A stretch of 64,000 nt of DNA from Natronorubrum bangense (GCF_004799645.1 NZ_CP031307.1:149906-213905); one strand, 5' to 3'; shown: positions 34,804 through 43,607, numbered from the stretch's first letter. Made by a program: numbers and translations. Notes: generated by a model not told the origin, from the sequence alone.

Positions 34804-36057
34804 ATGGCGAGACTCCTGCGCGATGCGGTTGCACTCACTGAGAGCCAACAACTCGTTCGCTCGAGTATCAGCGACATCTGTTCGGATTTCGACCACGAGT
34901 ACTGGCGGCGACGAGCTGCCGACGGAGAATACCCCCACGAGTTCGTCGATGCGCTCGCAGATCACGGCTGGATGGGAATTCTCGTCCCTGAAGCGTACGG
35001 CGGTGCGGGAATGGGAACCCAGGAAACCGTCGTCATGATGGAGGAAATCGCAGCCAACGGCGGCGGGTTCAGCGCTGCACAGGCCGTCCACGGCGGCGTC
35101 TACAACTCCGTGCCGATCGTCGAATACGCGAGCGAGGAACTCAAAACGGATCTGCTTCCCCACGTTGCCAACGGCGAGCGTTCGATCCAGGCGTTCGGGC
35201 TGACCGAACCAAACGCGGGCTCGAACTCGACGGCGATCGAGACGCGTGCAGAGAAGAGCGAGGCGCGTTGCACCTCGGAACGAAACGGCGCAGCCGCGTC
35301 GAACGACGGCGACGAGTACGTCATCAACGGCCAGAAGATCTGGACCTCTCGCGTCGATGTCTCGGATTACGTCGTCGTCGTTGCGCGGACGACACCCCGG
35401 GCCGAGGTCGAGAAACGAACCCACGGGATCTCGATGTTCCTCGTAGATCTCGAGGACGCCCACGAGCAGGGCGCTCTCGAGATGGAGTCGATCCCCAAAT
35501 CAGCCAGCGAGTTCGTCCACTCGTTCGAACTCTGGTTCGACGACCTACGCGTGCCCGCGAAGAACCTCATTGGTGTCGAGGGCGAGGGCTTCTACCAGGT
35601 ACTCGACGGACTGAACGAGGAACGACTCGTCATCGCTGCCGAGTGTATCGGGCTGGGACGGCTGGCACTCGAGCGCGCAGTCGAGTACGCCAACGACCGG
35701 GAGGTCTTCGACCGCGCTATCGGCTCGAATCAGGCGATACAGCACCCCCTGGCGGAGGCCTACGCTCGCCTACAGGCGGCAAAACAGCTGACCTACAACG
35801 CCGCGGATCGCGCCGCCTCGGACGAGGATGTCGATTTGGGTGCGTATGCGAACGCAGCGAAGTTCCTCGCCGCGGATGCGGCCTACGAGGCGGCCGATGC
35901 AGCGGTCCAGACTCACGGCGGGTTCGGCGTCGCAAGGGAGTACGACGTCGAACGCTACTTCCGAGAAGCACGCCTGACGCGGCTGGTGCCGATCACTCAG
36001 GAACTGGCGCTGAACTATCTCGGCGAGAACGTGCTTGGACTCCCGCGATCGTACTGA
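34804..36057 (+). CDS. Acyl-CoA dehydrogenase
   Basis: 417 residues. Features of the family: LADHGWMGILVPEAYGG near 60, FGLTEPNAGSNSTAIETRA (flavin-binding 'lTEp-aGSD' motif) near 135, INGQKIWTSRVDVSDYVVVVART, and VQTHGGFGVAREYDVERYFREARL near 370. FAD is expected. An extra acidic insert (about residues 145-170) is halophile-like. The usual 'EGT' catalytic Glu segment near the C-terminus reads LVPITQELALNYLG, so the base may lie elsewhere (as in isovaleryl-type enzymes) or be altered. It is first of a run encoding MaoC hydratase, CoA-transferase, thiolase and MmgE/PrpD, suggesting oxidation of a short branched or dicarboxylic acyl-CoA. Confidence 0.92.
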   Translation: MARLLRDAVALTESQQLVRSSISDICSDFDHEYWRRRAADGEYPHEFVDALADHGWMGILVPEAYGGAGMGTQETVVMMEEIAANGGGFSAAQAVHGGVYNSVPIVEYASEELKTDLLPHVANGERSIQAFGLTEPNAGSNSTAIETRAEKSEARCTSERNGAAASNDGDEYVINGQKIWTSRVDVSDYVVVVARTTPRAEVEKRTHGISMFLVDLEDAHEQGALEMESIPKSASEFVHSFELWFDDLRVPAKNLIGVEGEGFYQVLDGLNEERLVIAAECIGLGRLALERAVEYANDREVFDRAIGSNQAIQHPLAEAYARLQAAKQLTYNAADRAASDEDVDLGAYANAAKFLAADAAYEAADAAVQTHGGFGVAREYDVERYFREARLTRLVPITQELALNYLGENVLGLPRSY

Positions 36058-36097
36058 CGACGTACCAACTGCTGTCACCAGAACCACCCCACGAATC

Positions 36098-36688
36098 ATG
36101 TCCGATACAGACGAAACCACCGATACAGACGCAACTGACGACGAATCAACCGAAAAACGACTCGTCTCCGGCTGGCACGGCCGCTACTACGAGGATTTCG
36201 AGGTTGGCGACATCTACAAACATCCGTTCGGACGCACCGTCACCGAGACGGACAACGTCTGGATGACGAACGTGACGATGAACCTCAACCCGATGCATTT
36301 CAACGAGGCCTACGCGGCTGAGACGGAGTTCGGCGAACGCCTCGTCGACGGCACGTTCGTCATCGCGCTCGCGGTCGGCATGAGCGTCATCGATATCTCG
36401 GTCAACGCCACGGCCAATCTCGGCTACGACGATATCCGCCACCACAGTCCAGTCTTCCACGGGGACACGATCTTCGCCGAAAGCGAGGTGTTGAGCAAGC
36501 GTGAACTCGAGTCCCGGGATCACGTCGGTATTGTCGAAACCGAACTTCGGGCGTACAACCAACACGGCGATCTCGTGCTCTCGCTTGAGCGAACCCCGAT
36601 GGTCCTCAAACGCAGCCATGCCGAGCCGTCGGCCGCCGAGCCGCCGGGCTGGCCTGAGGGCATCGGCACGCAGCCGGAGGAACTCTAG
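36098..36688 (+). CDS. MaoC-family enoyl-CoA hydratase (mesaconyl-CoA hydratase-like)
   Basis: 196 residues from the ATG at 36098 after a short Asp/Thr-rich leader. The hot-dog fold hydratase reads YYEDFEVGDIYKHPFGRTVTE, then VWMTNVTMNLNPMHFNEAYA (catalytic D/N-x-N-P-x-H pattern), GERLVDGTFVIALAVGMS, YDDIRHHSPVFHGDTIFAESEV. The NLNPMHFN and the 'sPVfhGDTi-aeseV' blocks resemble mesaconyl-CoA hydratase (Mch) of the methylaspartate cycle and the itaconyl/2-methylfumaryl-CoA hydratases. Sits between acyl-CoA dehydrogenase (40 bp gap) and CoA-transferase (1 bp gap). The exact substrate is inferred, not shown. Confidence 0.85.
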   Translation: MSDTDETTDTDATDDESTEKRLVSGWHGRYYEDFEVGDIYKHPFGRTVTETDNVWMTNVTMNLNPMHFNEAYAAETEFGERLVDGTFVIALAVGMSVIDISVNATANLGYDDIRHHSPVFHGDTIFAESEVLSKRELESRDHVGIVETELRAYNQHGDLVLSLERTPMVLKRSHAEPSAAEPPGWPEGIGTQPEEL

Positions 36689-36689
36689 C

Positions 36690-37868
36690 GTGCTTGCACT
36701 CGAGGACATTACGGTCGTCAGTCTCGAGAGTGGGATCAGCGCCCCGCTGTGTACTCGACTGCTCGGTGATTTCGGTGCCGAAGTCATCAAAGTCGAACGC
36801 CCCGGTGTCGGCGACGTCAACCGCCATTGGGATTCGGTCGTCGACGGCGACTCCTCGGCGCACGTCTGGGTCGACCGCAACAAGCTGAGTGTCGAGTTGA
36901 ATCTCAAGAGCGACGAGGGAACTGCGATCTTTCACGAACTCGCCGACGAGGCCGACGTCGTCGTCCAGAACTACTCACCGGGCGTCGTCGACCGCCTTGG
37001 GGTCGGCTACGAGGACGTTCGCGAAATTAATGAGGATATCATCTATCTGAATATCTCCGGCTACGGCCGGGACGGCCCCTACAGCGACCGGAAGGCCTAC
37101 GATATGGTCATGCAGGGCGAAACCGGCCTCATTCTGATGAACGGCTCGCCGGACGCTCCAGCCAAGATCCCACTGAGCGTCTGTGATATCAACGCCGCGA
37201 CCTACGGCACGATTTCGACCTTGCTCGCGCTCTTCCATCGCGAACGCACCGGCGAGGGACAGGAACTCGACGTTACGATGTTCGGTGGGATGCTCTCGTG
37301 GCTCGGCTACTTCCCACAGAAGTACTGGCACAACGACGAGCTTCCGGAGCGAATCGGCATGCGCCACCACCTGCTGACACCCTACGGCCCCCACGAGACG
37401 GCCGACGACCGATACATCAACTTCGCCATCCTCAGCGAGGCCCACTGGGAACTGCTCTGTGACGCCGTCCTCGAGCAACCCGATCTGCTCTGTGACGAGC
37501 GATTCGCGACAAACGAGGACCGAGTCGAGAATCGTGACGTCCTCGAGCCGACGATCGAGTCGCTCATCGTCGACCAGTCTCGGGACTACTGGGCCAACCG
37601 ACTCGACGAGGCCGGCATTCCGTGGGGCGACGTCAACCAGCTCGACGACGTCCTCGAGCATCCACAGACGGACCATCTTGACCTGGTCAAAGACCTCGAG
37701 ACCGAGGACGGTCCGATCCCCTACATCGACACGCCAATTGACTCGGATACGCTCGAGTTTGCAGCCGAACCGATGCCCAACCTCGGTGAGGATACGGACG
37801 ATGTGTTAGCGGCGCTTGGCTACTCGAGTGAGGAGATCGAACAGTTGCGGGCCGACGACGTGGTCTAA
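36690..37868 (+). CDS. Class III (CaiB/BaiF) CoA-transferase
   Basis: 392 residues from GTG at 36690, one base after the MaoC stop. The frame is open to 36501 but that part is the MaoC gene read in another frame. Signatures: LEDITVVSLESGISAPLCTRLLGDFGAEVIKVERPG (N-terminal Rossmann/CoA region), YLNISGYGRDGPYSDRKAYD, the catalytic Asp in IPLSVCDINAATYG, and HRERTGEGQELDVTMFGGM. The enzyme swaps CoA between acids through an aspartyl-CoA thioester. With MaoC hydratase adjacent, a mesaconate/succinyl-CoA or itaconate-type activity is a fair guess. C-terminus ends with an acidic tail. The origin cassette begins about 30 bp downstream. Confidence 0.92.
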   Translation: MLALEDITVVSLESGISAPLCTRLLGDFGAEVIKVERPGVGDVNRHWDSVVDGDSSAHVWVDRNKLSVELNLKSDEGTAIFHELADEADVVVQNYSPGVVDRLGVGYEDVREINEDIIYLNISGYGRDGPYSDRKAYDMVMQGETGLILMNGSPDAPAKIPLSVCDINAATYGTISTLLALFHRERTGEGQELDVTMFGGMLSWLGYFPQKYWHNDELPERIGMRHHLLTPYGPHETADDRYINFAILSEAHWELLCDAVLEQPDLLCDERFATNEDRVENRDVLEPTIESLIVDQSRDYWANRLDEAGIPWGDVNQLDDVLEHPQTDHLDLVKDLETEDGPIPYIDTPIDSDTLEFAAEPMPNLGEDTDDVLAALGYSSEEIEQLRADDVV

Positions 37869-37900
37869 GCGTTGTGGATAGCTGGACTAGGTAGGTTGAG

Positions 37901-37924
37901 ACACCCCCGATTTTCAGTGAAACG
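37901..37924 (+). promoter_or_regulatory. Origin recognition box (ORB) 1, downstream of cdc6
   Basis: acacccccgattttcagtga with following aacg matches the ORB pattern (G/C-rich end, then ttttcagtgaaa). One mismatch from the other copies. Confidence 0.75.
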
Positions 37925-37933
37925 TGTTCGGGG

Positions 37934-37955
37934 ACACCCCTCGTTTTCAGTGAAA
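37934..37955 (+). promoter_or_regulatory. ORB 2, downstream of cdc6
   Basis: acccctcgttttcagtgaaa with two flanking bases; identical core to ORB 4, 10 bp after ORB 1 and 9 bp from the cdc6 stop. Confidence 0.8.
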
Positions 37956-37963
37956 AACAATAC

Positions 37964-39238
37964 CTATATAGATAACTGGCTCTGGATATCTCGCTGTGTT
38001 TCTGAAGACTCGATACAGGCGGACATGACAACGTCTGGATCATGCAGCAGTCGATGGGTTCGATAACTTCCTTGCCCTTTCCCACCGCCCGTGTGACGAC
38101 TTTCCGTAATTTCAGGTAGTGTCCACTTTTTCATTAAATCCAAGACACGTTGATGGGTAAGCGATTCCCCGACTGCGATTTCAGCCACGATACAGTAGGC
38201 ATCGTATAGTTCGCCAGTTGAAAATGAATCCGCGAGTCTTGTTTTGGTAAGATACGCAAGTGCATACAGTGCGTACCGCGAGTGTGGTGTTCCATTCTTA
38301 ATTACCTGAATTGACCGATTCAGATCACTGTACTCGTCGGCATCGCGAACGTGATCCTCGGTTACATGCTCACTGTCATCTTTTTCTGCGAGTTTACCAG
38401 CTGATCGGAGAATGTCAAGTGCGCGACGTGCATCACCGTGATCACGAGCGGCGAGCGCAGACGCTAGCTCGATCACGCCGTTCTCGAGCACATCATCCTT
38501 GAACGCGTCGCTACGACGCTCAAGAATCGCTTGTAGTTGATTGGCGTTATAGGGTGGGAAAATAATCGGATCGTCCTGAAAACTCGATGCTACACGCTCA
38601 TCAGGAGCATCGGTGTAATCGGTCTTGTTGCTGATCGCGACAACTGAGATATAACATCCTGTTTTCCCTGCTTCTTCCGATCGAGAGAGTTTCGAGAGGA
38701 TTTCAGCAGTGTCATTTCCAAGTTTGTCAATTTCGTCAAGGATGACTATCAGCGAATCGGACTCGTGAAGTAGTCCATCAGAATCCCATAGAGAATCATA
38801 GTAGCGACTTGCACCTACTCCCTCTTTCGGAATATAACGGTCGGGATCTATGGCGTCTCGGACCTCAAACGCCATTTTTCGAGCGGCTCGTGTTTCGGTG
38901 TTGTATTGATCACAGTCAACATAGGCAGCAGTCAAATTCGTGCCCTGCAGTTGTGCAACTCCTCGAGCACGACCTGTGACGTGTTTCGCCACAAGTGATT
39001 TACCAGTCCCTGTCTTTCCGAACAGAAATCCGCTCTCGGGCGGATCACCGAAAGCAGCTGGTTTGAGTAGAGCTTCTACAGTCTCTATTTCGCGGTCACG
39101 ACCGACGATCCGGTCTTTCTGTGGAACGTGCTGTGGCCGAAGAAGTTCTCGTCGTCGAAAAATAGATGTGGCCGCGTCAGCCAGTGGATCATCTTGAAGA
39201 TCCTCGACCGATGGTGTCGGGATTGGATCGTTTCCCAT
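37964..39238 (-). CDS. cdc6: Orc1/Cdc6 replication initiator
   Basis: 424 residues. AAA+ signatures: GFLFGKTGTGKSLVAKHV (Walker A), SLIVILDEIDKLGND (Walker B), ISNKTDYTDAPDERVASSF (sensor 1 and following), and AARDHGDARRALDILRSAG (sensor 2). The C-terminal winged helix (HQRVLDLMKKWTLPEITESR) binds ORB repeats. It sits inside a set of five ORBs, two beyond the stop and three beyond the start, so it should bind and fire this origin. The codons are less GC-rich at wobble positions than those of the flanking catabolic genes, suggesting a separate history. It splits the catabolic gene cluster. Confidence 0.95.
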   Translation of the reverse strand: MGNDPIPTPSVEDLQDDPLADAATSIFRRRELLRPQHVPQKDRIVGRDREIETVEALLKPAAFGDPPESGFLFGKTGTGKSLVAKHVTGRARGVAQLQGTNLTAAYVDCDQYNTETRAARKMAFEVRDAIDPDRYIPKEGVGASRYYDSLWDSDGLLHESDSLIVILDEIDKLGNDTAEILSKLSRSEEAGKTGCYISVVAISNKTDYTDAPDERVASSFQDDPIIFPPYNANQLQAILERRSDAFKDDVLENGVIELASALAARDHGDARRALDILRSAGKLAEKDDSEHVTEDHVRDADEYSDLNRSIQVIKNGTPHSRYALYALAYLTKTRLADSFSTGELYDAYCIVAEIAVGESLTHQRVLDLMKKWTLPEITESRHTGGGKGQGSYRTHRLLHDPDVVMSACIESSETQRDIQSQLSI

Positions 39239-39263
39239 TAGTACAACAATTCAAAACAACCAA

Positions 39264-39270
39264 CATAAAT
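39264..39270 (-). promoter_or_regulatory. TATA-like box of cdc6
   Basis: On the minus strand atttatg lies 26-32 bp upstream of the cdc6 ATG (39238), suitable for a leaderless transcript. It is adjacent to ORB 3, so initiator binding could repress its own promoter. Confidence 0.5.
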
Positions 39271-39277
39271 TCACCGA

Positions 39278-39610
39278 ACCTCATTTTCAGTGAAAGTAGC
39301 CTTGACTGTTTCTTTGAGGGCTAAAAAGGCTATTTTAAGAAAGTGGTCTGCAACACACCCACCCCTCGTTTTCAGTGAAAGCGTTCGAAAACGCATACCT
39401 GCTTTTCCACTTGAGTTCGAATAGCCTAATCGCATTATTATATTTGTTTTGGTATAGGTAAAGTAGAAATGATAGAATGCATAGAGAGTCGATCTATCCT
39501 ATACATTGGTAGACCTATCTTCAGTTCACCCAGTCTTTTATTATCGCTGGCTTTGGTAACCGTGATTGTAGTTAGACTGTTCACGGCTTTCACTGAAAAC
39601 GAGGGGTGTG
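39278..39610. other. Replication origin: three ORBs around an AT-rich core
   Basis: ORBs at 39278-39296 (acctcattttcagtgaaag), 39361-39380 (acccctcgttttcagtgaaa) and, inverted, 39588-39610 (tttcactgaaaacgaggggt then gtg). Between the two perfect copies lies an AT-rich stretch (about 39420-39560, with attattatatttg and further A/T runs), the expected unwinding element. Inverted ORBs flanking such a core next to cdc6 is the standard haloarchaeal origin plan. The outer ORBs downstream of cdc6 complete a compact cassette. Confidence 0.85.
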
Positions 39611-39821
39611 TCTGTTCCACCTCACCAGTGTATAATCGAATAATCCAGATAGAAACTCTCTACAGTGACTTTGGATCGGAAGTGAGGTGTGGTCAGAGAG
39701 ATTTTCGCTCCACATCGACTCCATCTTTCCCGTCGCTCGGCACTCGAGACTCGAGCACTCCATCTCCAACCAGGTATGTCCCTGGAACAACATTAATGCG
39801 GACTCACGTGGACGGCCCACC

Positions 39822-41003
39822 ATGTCTGATACTGAACCAGATATCGTCCTCGTCGACGGTGCGCGAACGCCACACGGAACGCTACTTGGCTCGATTGCGG
39901 ATGTCGAGGCTGTCGATCTCGGCCGAACGGCCATCGATGGCTTACTCGAGCGCGTCGCGATCGACGGCGCGGACGTCGACTGGGTGACCCTCGGAAACGC
40001 GATTCAGGCCGGGATCGGACAGGTGCCCGGACGACAAGCGGTTATCAAGTCGGAGTTGCCGAACGAGACACAGGCGACGACGGTTAACGAAGCCTCCGGC
40101 TCGGGGCTGCGGGCGATTACGCTCGCGGCCGACCGGATCGCGGCCGGTCGCGCAGATCTCGCGATCGCCGGTGGGTTCGAGTCGATGTCGAACGCGCCGT
40201 GGATTCTGCCCGGATATCGTAAGGGGCGACGCCACGGCGACGTCGAACTCAAGGATTCGATGCTGCTGGACTCGCTGTGGGACGTCAACCTCGACCTCCA
40301 CATGGGCGAAATTACCGAGCGACTCGTCGACCGCGAGGACGTTTCTCGAGAAGCACAGGACGAGTACGCCCTCGAGAGCCACCAACTGGCGGCCGAGGCG
40401 ATCGACTCGGGCGAGTTCGACGACGAGACCGTTCCCGTCGAGACGCGCGCGGGCAGTGTCGAGCAGGACGAAGGGCCACGACCCGACTCGACGCTCTCGG
40501 AGCTGGCCGAGTTGCCGACGCCGTTTCGCGATGGCGGCACGATCACGCCCGGAAACGCCTCGAAGCTCAGTGACGGCGCGGGCGTGGTGTTACTGGCCGA
40601 CGGCGACACAGCCATCGATCGCGGCCTCGAGCCGATGGCGACGCTCGTCGACTACGACCTGGTCTACCGAAATCCGGACGAGTTCAACGAAGCCGTTAGC
40701 GATGTCGTCGCAACCTTGCTCGAGCAAAACGACCTCGCGGTCGACGATATCGACGCGTTCTGGATCAACGAGGCGTTCGCCGCCCAGTCGGTGTACGTTA
40801 TGGACCGCCTCGAGATCCCACGCGAGACAATGAATCCCTGTGGCGGTGCGATCGCGTTCGGGCACCCGATCGGTGCCTCGGGTGGGATGCTCACCGCCAG
40901 TCTCGGCTATCAGCTGCGAGACGATCCCGACGTTTCGCGCGGGCTCATCGGGATGAGCGTCGGTGGCGGCGGTGCGATCATGGCGCTGTTCGAGGAGCGT
41001 TGA
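39822..41003 (+). CDS. Thiolase-family protein with Ser at both catalytic Cys positions
   Basis: 393 residues from the ATG at 39822 (MSDTEPDIVLVDGARTPHG). Overall a canonical type I thiolase: GRQAVIKSELPN, NEASGSGLRAITLAADRI, AGGFESMSNAPW, DAFWINEAFAAQSV, AIAFGHPIGASGG and GMSVGGGGAIM. The usual nucleophile Cys in 'N-x-x-C-G-S-G' is Ser92 and the usual second Cys in 'lC-GGG' is Ser379, while the His348 of GHPIGASG is kept. Such Ser variants are reported for haloarchaeal ketothiolases used in PHA synthesis, as far as I recall. It continues the catabolic set interrupted by the origin cassette and could cleave or condense a 3-ketoacyl-CoA; activity is uncertain. Confidence 0.88.
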   Translation: MSDTEPDIVLVDGARTPHGTLLGSIADVEAVDLGRTAIDGLLERVAIDGADVDWVTLGNAIQAGIGQVPGRQAVIKSELPNETQATTVNEASGSGLRAITLAADRIAAGRADLAIAGGFESMSNAPWILPGYRKGRRHGDVELKDSMLLDSLWDVNLDLHMGEITERLVDREDVSREAQDEYALESHQLAAEAIDSGEFDDETVPVETRAGSVEQDEGPRPDSTLSELAELPTPFRDGGTITPGNASKLSDGAGVVLLADGDTAIDRGLEPMATLVDYDLVYRNPDEFNEAVSDVVATLLEQNDLAVDDIDAFWINEAFAAQSVYVMDRLEIPRETMNPCGGAIAFGHPIGASGGMLTASLGYQLRDDPDVSRGLIGMSVGGGGAIMALFEER

Positions 41004-41067
41004 CACCGCTCGAGTCGGATCGGCTGCCGTCCGATACTATATGCCATTCCACGCAGATAGGACGAGC

Positions 41068-42426
41068 ATGACAGATACAGACATGGATCGGGCAGCTACG
41101 GAACTCGCGACGTTCACCACGTCGCTATCTCCCGACGACATTCCAGAACAGGCCCTTCGGCTCGCCGAACGGGCCATTCTGGACACGGTCGGGGTAACAC
41201 TCGCAGGAGCGGCTGCCGACGCCGGTGCAATAGCGACAACAGCGGTCAGTGACGGGACCGGCGAGACGACGCTGCTCGGCCGAGCTGAGACGCGCCCACT
41301 GTCGGACGCCGTTTTCAGTAACGCAACTGCTGGCCACGCACTCGACTTCGACGATGTTGCGCTCGCGGCGATGGATGGCCACCCGAGCGTGCCGATGGTC
41401 GCACCGCTGCTTGCCGTCGCCGAACGAGAGAACGCGTCGGGACGCGACGTCCTGACGGCCTTCGTCGCCGGCTTCGAGACCCAGTGTTATCTCTCGCGGC
41501 CGATTAGTCCCGGCCATTACGAAGGCGGCTGGCACGCGACGTCGACGGTCGGCGTCTTCGGTGCCGCTGCGGCTGTTTCGAAACTGCTCGAGCTACCGCA
41601 GGCACGCGTTGAACACGCTCTCGGGATCGCCGCCTCAATGCCGGCCGGTCTCAAACGCAACTTCGGTTCGACGACGAAACCGATCCACGCCGGACAAGCC
41701 GCCCGATCGGGGACGACCGCGGCCCTGCTCGCTGCCGAGGGCGCAACGGCGGACGCTGCGGCGATCGACGGCGAGCGCGGCTTTTTTGACTCGTATCAAG
41801 GCGATGGAAAACCGGACCTCGAGCGACTCCCCGAGTTGGGAACCCGATGGTCGCTGCTCGAGGACGGCATCGACGTGAAAAAATACCCCTGCTGTTACTA
41901 CACCCACGCTGCAATCTACGCTGCGAGCGAGCTTACAGACACACACGGACTCGCGCCCGAGGAGATCGACGACGTAGTCGTCACGGCCTCTCAGGGTGCG
42001 GTTGACGCCCTTGCCCACGACGATCCGTCAACGGGACTCGAGGCGAAGTTCTCGATGCCGTATCTCATCGCGAGTGCCATCGCTCGAGAGCGCGTCGACC
42101 TCGCAGCGTTCGACGACGAGCACATCGATGACCGGCCGGTCCAGTCCGTTCGAGAACGGGTGTCGCTGACCGTCGACGACGAGTTGCCCTACGACTCGAA
42201 CGCCGCGGCCGTCGAGATCACGACGCGCTCAGGAGAGCGCCACGAACAGTTTCGGGCGAAGCCGCCGGGAACGCACGACGACCCCCTTTCCGACGACGAA
42301 CTCCACGAGAAGTTCCGGCTGTGTGCCGAGCATGCACCCGACGCTGTCGACATCGACGGCGCGTGTGCCGACCTCGATGCGCTCCGAACGCTCTCGGACG
42401 TGCGTCGCCTCCTCGAGAAACTGTAA
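41068..42426 (+). CDS. MmgE/PrpD-family protein
   Basis: 452 residues from the ATG at 41068 (MTDTDMDRAATELATFTTS). Family landmarks: ERAILDTVGVTLAGAAADAG, NATAGHALDFDDV, FVAGFETQCYLSRPISPGHYEGGWHATSTVGVFGAAAAVSKLL, FGSTTKPIHAGQAARSGTTAALLA and KKYPCCYYTHAAIYAASEL. Members dehydrate 2-methylcitrate (PrpD) or decarboxylate cis-aconitate to itaconate (Irg1/CAD). The following features cannot be told apart by eye. In this set with CoA-transferase and MaoC hydratase, a C5/C6 dicarboxylate pathway is plausible. It starts 64 bp after the thiolase stop. A secondary start at 41041 is possible. Confidence 0.88.
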   Translation: MTDTDMDRAATELATFTTSLSPDDIPEQALRLAERAILDTVGVTLAGAAADAGAIATTAVSDGTGETTLLGRAETRPLSDAVFSNATAGHALDFDDVALAAMDGHPSVPMVAPLLAVAERENASGRDVLTAFVAGFETQCYLSRPISPGHYEGGWHATSTVGVFGAAAAVSKLLELPQARVEHALGIAASMPAGLKRNFGSTTKPIHAGQAARSGTTAALLAAEGATADAAAIDGERGFFDSYQGDGKPDLERLPELGTRWSLLEDGIDVKKYPCCYYTHAAIYAASELTDTHGLAPEEIDDVVVTASQGAVDALAHDDPSTGLEAKFSMPYLIASAIARERVDLAAFDDEHIDDRPVQSVRERVSLTVDDELPYDSNAAAVEITTRSGERHEQFRAKPPGTHDDPLSDDELHEKFRLCAEHAPDAVDIDGACADLDALRTLSDVRRLLEKL

Positions 42427-42500
42427 CCCACTCGCCTGGATGCGCCAGTCGTTCGACAGCTTCGAGACGTTTACTTAGCCGCCGGTCTGAATAGCTGCCA

Positions 42501-43571
42501 ATGACGCTCTATTCGCGGGCTCGGCCGCTCGCATTCAAGCTTCCAGCCGAGACGGCCCACGACCTCGGCAAGCGGACGCTTCGGGCGGCGCAGTCGACGT
42601 GGCCGACACGCAAAGCGCTTGCAACGGCCTATCAGTACACCCATCCAGCACTCGAGGTCGATCTCTTTGGCACCACGTTTCCGAACCCGGTTGGCGTCGC
42701 CGCGGGCTTCGACAAAAACGCCGACGTGACCCACGCACTCGAGGCGCTTGGCTTTGGCTTCGTCGAAATCGGCACTGTTACGCCCTATCCACAGTCGGGC
42801 AACGATCGCCCCCGACTGTTCCGACTCCGAGAGGACGAGGCGATGATCAATCGGATGGGCTTTAACGGCCAGGGAATGGAGCGCGTCAAATCGCGACTCG
42901 AGACCGATGGCACGCCCGGATTCCCGCTTGGGGTGAACATCGGAAAGATGAACTCCTCGAGCGAGTCGGAAGCGATCGAAGACTATCGGCGGGTGTTCGA
43001 CCGCCTGTCACCGTTTGCCGACTACGTCGTCGTCAACGTCTCCTGCCCGAACACGCCCGAGGAGTTCGACGAGGGCTCGCCCGAGCATCTTCGCGCGATC
43101 TTCGAGATGCTCGAGGCCGAAAACGACGCCGAGAAACCGATTCTGGTGAAGATCGGCCCCGATTCACCCGACGACTCGATTCTGGACCTCGTGGATATCG
43201 TCCAAGAGTTCGGCCTCGATGGGATCGTCGCAACGAACACCTCGACGACTCGCGAGGGTCTCGAGTCCCCGAACCGGGAGGAGTGGGGCGGCCTCAGCGG
43301 GAAACCGGTCGAGGATCGATCCACTGCGGTCATCCGAATGATCGCCGAGTACACCGACGGTGACTTGCCGATCATCGGTGTCGGCGGCGTCGATTCGGCG
43401 GGGGCGGCTTACGAAAAGATCCGTGCCGGCGCCTCGCTTGTCGAACTCTACACCGGGTTCGTCTACGAGGGTCCGTCGACGGCAAAACAGATCAACCAGG
43501 GACTCGTTGCGCTGCTCGAGCGGGATGGCTTTTCATCGATCGAAGACGCCGTGGGCGCGGACCTCGAGTAG
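42501..43571 (+). CDS. pyrD: Dihydroorotate dehydrogenase, quinone type
   Basis: 356 residues. The class 2 PyrD is clear: N-terminal helical extension (MTLYSRARPLAFKLPAETAHDLGKR) for quinone/membrane contact, FPNPVGVAAGFDKNADVTHALEALGFGFVEIGTVTP, LFRLREDEAMINRMGFNGQG, VVVNVSCPNTPEEFDEG (catalytic Ser-Cys region), VATNTSTTR, and IIGVGGVDSAGAAYEKIRAGASLVELYTGFVYEG. It oxidises dihydroorotate to orotate with FMN in pyrimidine synthesis. A partner, dihydroorotase, lies at 48392-49765 on the other strand. It is about 75 bp from MmgE/PrpD; regulation unknown. Start ATG gives the full extension. Confidence 0.96.
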   Translation: MTLYSRARPLAFKLPAETAHDLGKRTLRAAQSTWPTRKALATAYQYTHPALEVDLFGTTFPNPVGVAAGFDKNADVTHALEALGFGFVEIGTVTPYPQSGNDRPRLFRLREDEAMINRMGFNGQGMERVKSRLETDGTPGFPLGVNIGKMNSSSESEAIEDYRRVFDRLSPFADYVVVNVSCPNTPEEFDEGSPEHLRAIFEMLEAENDAEKPILVKIGPDSPDDSILDLVDIVQEFGLDGIVATNTSTTREGLESPNREEWGGLSGKPVEDRSTAVIRMIAEYTDGDLPIIGVGGVDSAGAAYEKIRAGASLVELYTGFVYEGPSTAKQINQGLVALLERDGFSSIEDAVGADLE

Positions 43572-43607
43572 CGACCAGTCGTTTCTCTTGGCCAATCACA
43601 CCCGCAG

